Assembly (NCBI GenBank): GCA_030737835.1
Contig: JAUJYN010000018.1
Coordinates: forward strand, 1,116,001-1,180,000
DNA from: Acorus gramineus
Lineage: Eukaryota > Streptophyta > Magnoliopsida > Acorales > Acoraceae
DNA: 64,000 nucleotides
Reading direction: 5' to 3'
Shown here: one piece after another, positions 58,627-64,000 of the stretch
How positions within the stretch are numbered: position 1 is the first letter of the stretch
How the letters are laid out: the number at the start of each line of letters is the position of its first letter
Position numbers and translations under genes: made by a program
The notes under the pieces: generated by a model
Databases searched by the model: none
The model's input: only the letters and a program-made list of their open reading frames with translations
What the model was told of the DNA's origin: nothing

Positions 58627-59287
58627 AGGCATACTGTGGCTCGTGTGGCTCCGAGGACATCCGTCTCGGCCTCGTCGGGATCGTCCATCCCATCTCCCTC
58701 CTCGTCCTCATCCCCATCCTCCTCAACTACGGCTTCCGCGGCCTCCTCCACACCAACCCCGGCCTCTACTACCCTGTCACCCTCAGCCATGGCCTCCACG
58801 GCCTCGGTCCCCATGCCCACACCCTCCTCTGCGCCCACCGCACCGGAAGCCAACACCTAAAAAACACCCATAGCCCTTCTCTCCTCCTCCTTAGCCCTGG
58901 CTTCTGTGGCCTCCCTATCCAACATCCCAACAATAGCATCCAAAGATGACCTCTTCCCCTCACTAACGCCCTCGGCCCCTACTACACCTTCGGCCGATCC
59001 TTTGGCCTCCAAACCCGCGCCCTCAACCACCAACGGTTGACCCCCAAGCCTCCTCTTGCGTGTATACCCAATCACTCCACTCACCACCCCGAGACAACCC
59101 CCGAGGACGCGCCCACACCCTCACCGGCACCCATCAATGGTGTCCCTGCCGTTTGGGTCGTTTCCTCCGTTACCCCCTTTTCCGACCCATCGCTCTCCGA
59201 CGAGCTCGACCGCGAGACAGCCCCCCTCTGCTCTCGAGAAGACCGAAGACGCTTCATCATCGAGGCCGTCTTCTTCCCCTTCGTCAT
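58627..59287 (-). pseudogene. Unrecognised leftward gene-like region, frameshifted
   Basis: On the reverse strand a TATA-like CTTTATAACC (about 59500-59510) and a CT-rich leader precede an ATG at 59287: MTKGKKTASMMKRLRSS, a Ser/Glu-rich stretch, stop at about 59081. A second frame overlaps there and continues GVIGYTRKRRLGGQP and DREATEARAKEEERRAMGV to a stop near 58857; then in the next open stretch an acidic, low-complexity Gly/Ala/Glu/Val region (EEDGDEDEEGDGMDDPDEAE). A GTGAGT donor consensus sits at the frame change, so it could be an intron boundary rather than a frameshift. The charged composition recalls extra ORFs in plant Gypsy elements, but I do not recognise a family. Confidence 0.35.
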
Positions 59288-59531
59288 CTCCTCTGATTTC
59301 ACAAGAAAAAGGAGAACCCAAAGATTCTTAGGGTTTCAAAATAAAAAAGAATGAGATGATCTAGGGCGAAATCAAACGAATCAAAGCCAAGAAAACCAAG
59401 GTTTTCTGTTTCAAACGGAGAGGAAGAAGAAGAAGAAGAAGAAGAGAGTGAAGAAAAACCATTTTGAAAACTTGGGGAGAGAGAGGGTTTCTTTTCGGTT
59501 ATAAAGAACCCAGTCGGGCGGCGGCTACTCG

Positions 59532-60249
59532 TGTCACACCCCAGGGTGGCCATCCCCGAGACGTGGCAATATATAAAGTATCAGCTATCAAGTACAAGAG
59601 GTCAACAATGACTCCAATAAATAACACACAAATCTAGCAAAACAACGATAACTGATAGTTCAACTAGAAATGCAGAAGCATAAGAATATCAATAAGTCTG
59701 TAAACCAAAAACATTATTACAGACTCGAATACACAATCACTGTCCTGTGAGAGCCAAGCCTAAATCAAATAAAATACATCATGCGCAACACGCACGATTA
59801 ACAAATACATGACTCTAGGACTGCTGACAACCTCACACTCGCCAACCACTAGACGGAATGCTCCATGCATGCAAGAGCACACCACAAGGAAGCTCCATCT
59901 CCACGCCCAACACTGCCCCTGAAAAGAAACAATATGCGTAGGGTGAGGTACAAGCTCAGGGAGTGGGTGGAAACCAAACACCATTACAACAATTCAATAC
60001 TAAAGTGGTTTCCTTTCAAGGAAAAACATGGATAGAAACCCAATGGATAACAAGGTCATGCGGTGGCGCGACCAACCTCACCCTCACCCTCACTCCCGGA
60101 GGGAGACTCTTGGGACTCTTTGGGAGAGACCATACCGTTTGTCGAAGAGACGCGGAATTACTGGTCCACACAACACTACTAGATTATCTACATCGAGATA
60201 ACTGCCCAACGATATCTTTGAAGATCGATACATAACTGGACCCAACAAC
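59532..60249 (-). mobile_element. Family B LTR (3' end part)
   Basis: TGTCACACCCC at 59532, after ACTCG in a GGCGGCTACTCG context. It follows B order through the hairpin and the CACCCTCACCCTCA tract to about 60249, where an A(+) LTR begins. It is the most diverged B copy seen. Confidence 0.82.
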
Positions 60250-60629
60250 TGTTATATATGTGTCACTTTTAGCCTTCCGGGCACCTTTGGGACATTTCTG
60301 GCAGTTTTTCAACTTTTTCTTTTTCGATCGAAACGGCTAAAATTTTAGACTTTTAGCTATCATCATGAGCTTGAGAACTCCGATTGAAAATCTAACTGCA
60401 CATTATGTGTCCTGGTGCCATTTCAAACCACTCACGAAAATTTCATCGAATTCCGGTAACGTTTCAGAATTTGACAGTTCCAAATCGTATCCGGGTTTTG
60501 ACCGAGTGGGAATGTCAAAGGGGGGACTTGACCAAGTCAAATTGACCATTGACTTGGTCAAATGGTTTTGTTTTTTTGTGTGGTTGGGTTGACTCAAGTC
60601 AATACCCACAACACCTAATTGTTCCAAGT

Positions 60630-60661
<32 letters not shown>

Positions 60662-62725
60662 CACTAGTCTTGGGCGTCCACCCTTCTTTCCTCTTCTCTT
60701 CATCTCTCTCTCTCTCTCACACACAATCCATCTCTCCCTCTTCTTATTTGCTTCCATTAGAAGTTGTAGAAGAAGAAGAAAACCCTAGAAGGGAAAAAGA
60801 AAGGTAAGGGTGTGATCTATCTTTGTATGATCTTTGTTTTGTTTTCCCCTTTCTTTACCTCCCTCTCATGGCTTCCCCTCCCCCCCTGTTTCAGCCATTT
60901 TTAGGCCTTGAGAGTGGCTGAGGTGGTGGTGGTCTTGGTGGTTTGGTGCGCGAAGGGCACCCGAGCTTTCCCCCTTGTTCTTCCTCTCCTTGGGTAAGTC
61001 TTCCTCCTCCCCTAGCTTGGTTAGATGTTTGATTAGGGGGTTTAAATGGTTATGCATGCTATGCATGGGTGTTAGGGGTGTGGGTGGGCTGAGGAGGGGG
61101 TGGAAGGGGCTCGGGCGCGCACGTCTGCGCGCGCAGTCGGGCGCGCTGGCGGGCGCGCGCGCGTACGCGCAGACGAGCAGGCTTGCGCGCGGGTATGAGC
61201 TGGGCTGGACGCGCGGCGCGCGCGGCAGCGCGTCTGGGCGCGCGGGCAGGGGCGCGGCAGTGCGCCAGGGGTGCTGGGGCGCGTGCGTGCGTGCGCATTC
61301 GTGCGTGCGCGTGCGGGGGGGGGGGGGGGGCATGCGTATGATTGCCCGAGGGTTCGGGGGGGGGGGTGTCGGGGCACTCGGACTCACGTGCGTACGCGCG
61401 TGCTCGAATGCGTGCGGATTCGTATGCATGCTTCTGTGAGTATTGGGTATTTCTAGTAAATTTCTTATGTAATTGTGTAGTTTACTCACCATATTGAATG
61501 CCCATGTCTTGCAGATCTTGACGGACGGTCACGCAACGACCCGGGTTTCGGTGAGTGGGACAATCCAACCCAGTAGGGAGGCGTTCGATGCACATAGGCA
61601 TGCATTGCCCTCCCCTGGGGCACCATAATTGTGTATTAACTTGTAATAAATGTAAAACTATGCAATGCATGATTAATATGATGTAACCATGCCGCATTAG
61701 ACTTTGTATGCTAGGGATATGCACCCATATATCATGTATAGAGGCCTATGCATGCCTAGACACCATGTCCCTTGATTGGAAAACCCCGAACTATGTATGT
61801 TCCCATCTAGTTTAATCTAATTAAATCAAAATGAGAGCATATTGTTATAAGCATGCCTTAGAGAATATTATAACCTTGTTGTTATAATATATGTTTCCCC
61901 GCATCTTAGTTATGTGCCCTGGAGGAATTCTTGAGAATTCAAGACATCAGTAGTGTTACAAATCGTTGTCGACGGATCCAAGAGGATCGTATCCGTGTGA
62001 GTAGGCTGTCTTCTCCTTTTGGTTGGATCCGATGTAGGGACTCCCCGGCGTTGGAAAGATGACCTGACAGAGGGCTCCCGTCCGTAGGTACCTCCGATGC
62101 GTCGGACAGTACTGATAGTGTGAGTATACCAGGTAGAGGCTACAGAGTGTGGGAGAGGCTACCGGGTGGACCAGGGGTGGAGAGCGGTCTAGTATGCCCC
62201 AAGAGGCCCATTTCACCCCCGTAAAGGGTGAGGGTGAGGGGGGGAGGTGGGTTGGCGATGAAACGACCCACTAGAATGTGTAGTTGCTCCCGTTTTAGGG
62301 ACTATAAATTATTTAAGGTTAATATGAATTCTGATGCATGGATTGTGCTATTCACTGAGCGTGTGGCTCACCCCTCGCATATTCTTTTCCTGCAGTTATA
62401 TCTGAGTCGGATCTGAAGGAGGAGCTCCCCGAGGCACCACAGCAGTAGCGGAGCAGCGTCACGTTTTGGGTTCTGCGAGTGAGAGGCCATCAGCATCCGC
62501 TTCTTGATTGTATGTATTGTTATCCGTGCTTGGGCACACACTTGTATTTGGATGTCATTGTGTATATTGGCTCTCACATGATAGTTGATTATGTATTCGG
62601 GTCTGTAATGTGTCTTTGAATTACAGACTCAATCGTTTAAGCTTCCGCTATTTGTATATATTATGTCAGCTACCTTATTGTCTGTGTTGTCATTTTCGAT
62701 GTTGTTTAGAGTATTTTATTTGCAA
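60250..62725 (+). mobile_element. Family A LTR, 3' end missing
   Basis: TGTTATATATGTGTC at 60250. Full A order with (TG)n near 60633-60660, donor GTAAGG at 60804 with acceptor ending 60894 (91 bp), donor GTAAGT at 60994, 36-nt block 61515-61550 and last acceptor ending 62395. It breaks off at about 62725 after GAGTATTTTATT, losing the last 80 bp or so, and meets an inverted A copy. Confidence 0.85.
61515..61550 (+). other. 36-nt micro-exon-like block in A LTR
   Basis: Flanked by TGTCTTGCAG and GTGAGTGGG; differs by a few bases from 55818-55853, same length. Confidence 0.5.
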
Positions 62726-62775
62726 TGTAGCTGACATAATATACATACATATAGCGGAAGCTTAAACGACTGAGT
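62643..62775. repeat. Centre of a large inverted A-LTR repeat
   Basis: TTAAGCTTCCGCTATTTG on the left is mirrored by TATAGCGGAAGCTTAA on the right, around a spacer of about 60 bp. Arms continue outward as A(+) leftward and A(-) rightward, sharing a subtype-specific TTTTGGGTT near 62464-62473 and its complement near 62934-62942. Confidence 0.85.
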
Positions 62776-64000
62776 CTGTAATTCAAAGACATATTACAGA
62801 CCAGAATACATAATCAACTGTCCTGTGAGAGCCAATATAAAACAAAGACATCCACATACAAGTATTGTGCCCACGCACGAGTAACAATACATACAAGGAA
62901 AAGGGGGATGCTGATGGCCTCTCACTCGCAAGACCCAAAACGCGAACGCTGCTCCGCTACTGGTGCGATGCTTCGGGGAGCTCCTCCTTCAGATCCAACT
63001 CAGCGACAACTGGAGGAAAAAGATATGCGAGGGGTGAGCCACACGCTTAGTGAATGGTACAATCCATGCAACACAACTCATATTAACCTTAAAAATCATT
63101 AAAGTCCCAAGATGGGAGTAACTGCACAAATTGGTGGGTCGTACCGACGCCGGCCCACCTCACCCTCACCCTTTAGAGGTGACATAGGACTCTTGGGAGA
63201 GATTAGACTGCTCTACACCCTTGGTCCACCGGTAGCCCTTTCCCCGGGTAGCCTCTACCTGGTATACTCCCATGATCAGTACGTTCCCGAATGCATCGGT
63301 AGTACCTACGGATGGGAGCCCTCTGTCAGGACAGCTTTTCCCAACCCGGGTAGTTCCTACACGGATCCAACGAAGGGGAGAAAAAAATCTATACTCGCGG
63401 ATACGATCCTCTTGGATCCGTCGACAACGGTTACTAAACACTGATGAGGTAACGAATTCTCAAGAATTCCTCTAGGGCGCATAACTAAGATGCGGGGAAA
63501 AACATATTATTCATAGTGACAAATGCCAAGTATGATCCCCATAAGCGGTCATACACTTGCCTAAACTCATTAGGCAAGATTTGAGACTCAACCTAAGCAT
63601 ATAACGTGGATAATGAATATACAAGGAATTCATCATGGAAGCATTTAAATATTATAATAACAAGGTTATAATATTTTCTAAGGCATGCTTACACTTATAT
63701 ATTCTCATTTTGGTTTAATTAAATTAAACTAGATGGGAACATGCATGGATCAAGGCTTTTCAAACATGGGACATGGTATCTAGGCATGTATGGGCTCCTA
63801 TACATGATACATGGATGTATATCCCTAGCATACAATGTCTAACATGCCATGGGTACATCATAGCATAACATGCATTATCATAAGTTTTTATTCACACAAG
63901 TTAATATGCAGTTATGGTGCCCCAGGGGAGGGCAATGCACGCCAACGTGCTTCAATGCCTCCCAACTGGGTTGGATTGACCCACTCACCACAACCCGGGT
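62728..64000 (-). mobile_element. Family A LTR (internal part), cut by window end
   Basis: Begins at TAGCTGACATAATATAC, lacking the first 130 bp or so of the reverse-oriented LTR. It has the acceptor, hairpin (with CTTAGTGA variant), G-rich repeat, GGATCC tract and GTGCCCCAGGGGAGGG, and ends at the window edge in CACTCACCACAACCCGGGT, just entering the 36-nt block. An extra stretch at about 63500-63630 (GCGGTCATACACTTGCC) is not in other A copies. Confidence 0.82.

Noticed and set aside
58627..58860. Forward-strand ORF rich in Ser/Pro/Thr (58636-58860)
   Set aside because: It is the complement of the acidic reverse-strand region; the leader, TATA and ATG favour the reverse strand, and the forward frame is low complexity.

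Overview
The window is plant nuclear DNA made almost entirely of nested long-terminal-repeat (LTR) retrotransposons. I recognise no intact host gene, tRNA, rRNA or CRISPR array. Evidence for a plant: Ty3/Gypsy chromovirus pol (reverse transcriptase, RNase H, integrase and a C-terminal chromodomain of the Tekay/Del type), an initiator-Met tRNA primer binding site, very long LTRs (2.6-4 kb), a small hAT element with an 8-bp target duplication, and a Tat/Ogre-like gag. The species cannot be named from this; a large-genome angiosperm is the best guess.

Names used here: family A LTRs start TGTTATATATGTGTC and end GGGGCGTGACA. Family B LTRs start TGTTATGCCTGTGTC or TGTTGTGCCTGTGTC and have the same end; B1 and B2 are subtypes with different middles. 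Family C is one AT-rich LTR (TGTAAC...GTTACA). D is a Tat-like Gypsy element. '(+)' and '(-)' give orientation.

Layout: 1-369 is the end of a B LTR. 517-21644 is one B(+) element flanked by TTTCT, with two A(-) pieces, an A(+) solo LTR (1975-5387), an extra internal LTR (9620-12344), a wrecked gag-pol (12345-14985) and a C solo LTR (16798-19749) nested in it. 21645-38058 is AT-rich DNA running into the D element, which is split by a 10.2-kb B2(-) solo LTR (23582-33812; itself holding two A(-) solo LTRs) and by a hAT element in its gag (36576-37414). 38059-48083 is a stack of B(-) LTRs. 48084-49190 is antisense degenerate pol, joined head to head with a better-preserved Tekay pol (49191-54462) that is interrupted by an A(-) LTR piece and followed by its polypurine tract and A 3' LTR (54511-57073). 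57074-58208 is a B(-) LTR remnant. 58209-59531 is other DNA with a weak leftward gene-like region. 59532-64000 is B(-) and A LTRs ending in a large inverted repeat.

The most interesting signal is inside the LTRs. A and B copies share a gene-like series of splice-site consensus sequences, including a micro-exon of constant length (36 nt in A, 39 nt in B) between variable introns. They also share a TGAGC-N5-GCTCA hairpin just before the last acceptor, G-quadruplex/hairpin repeats of variable copy number, and a GC-rich, Z-DNA-like or minisatellite module that differs between copies. Most elements are now solo LTRs or recombination products, so no locus here looks able to move by itself.
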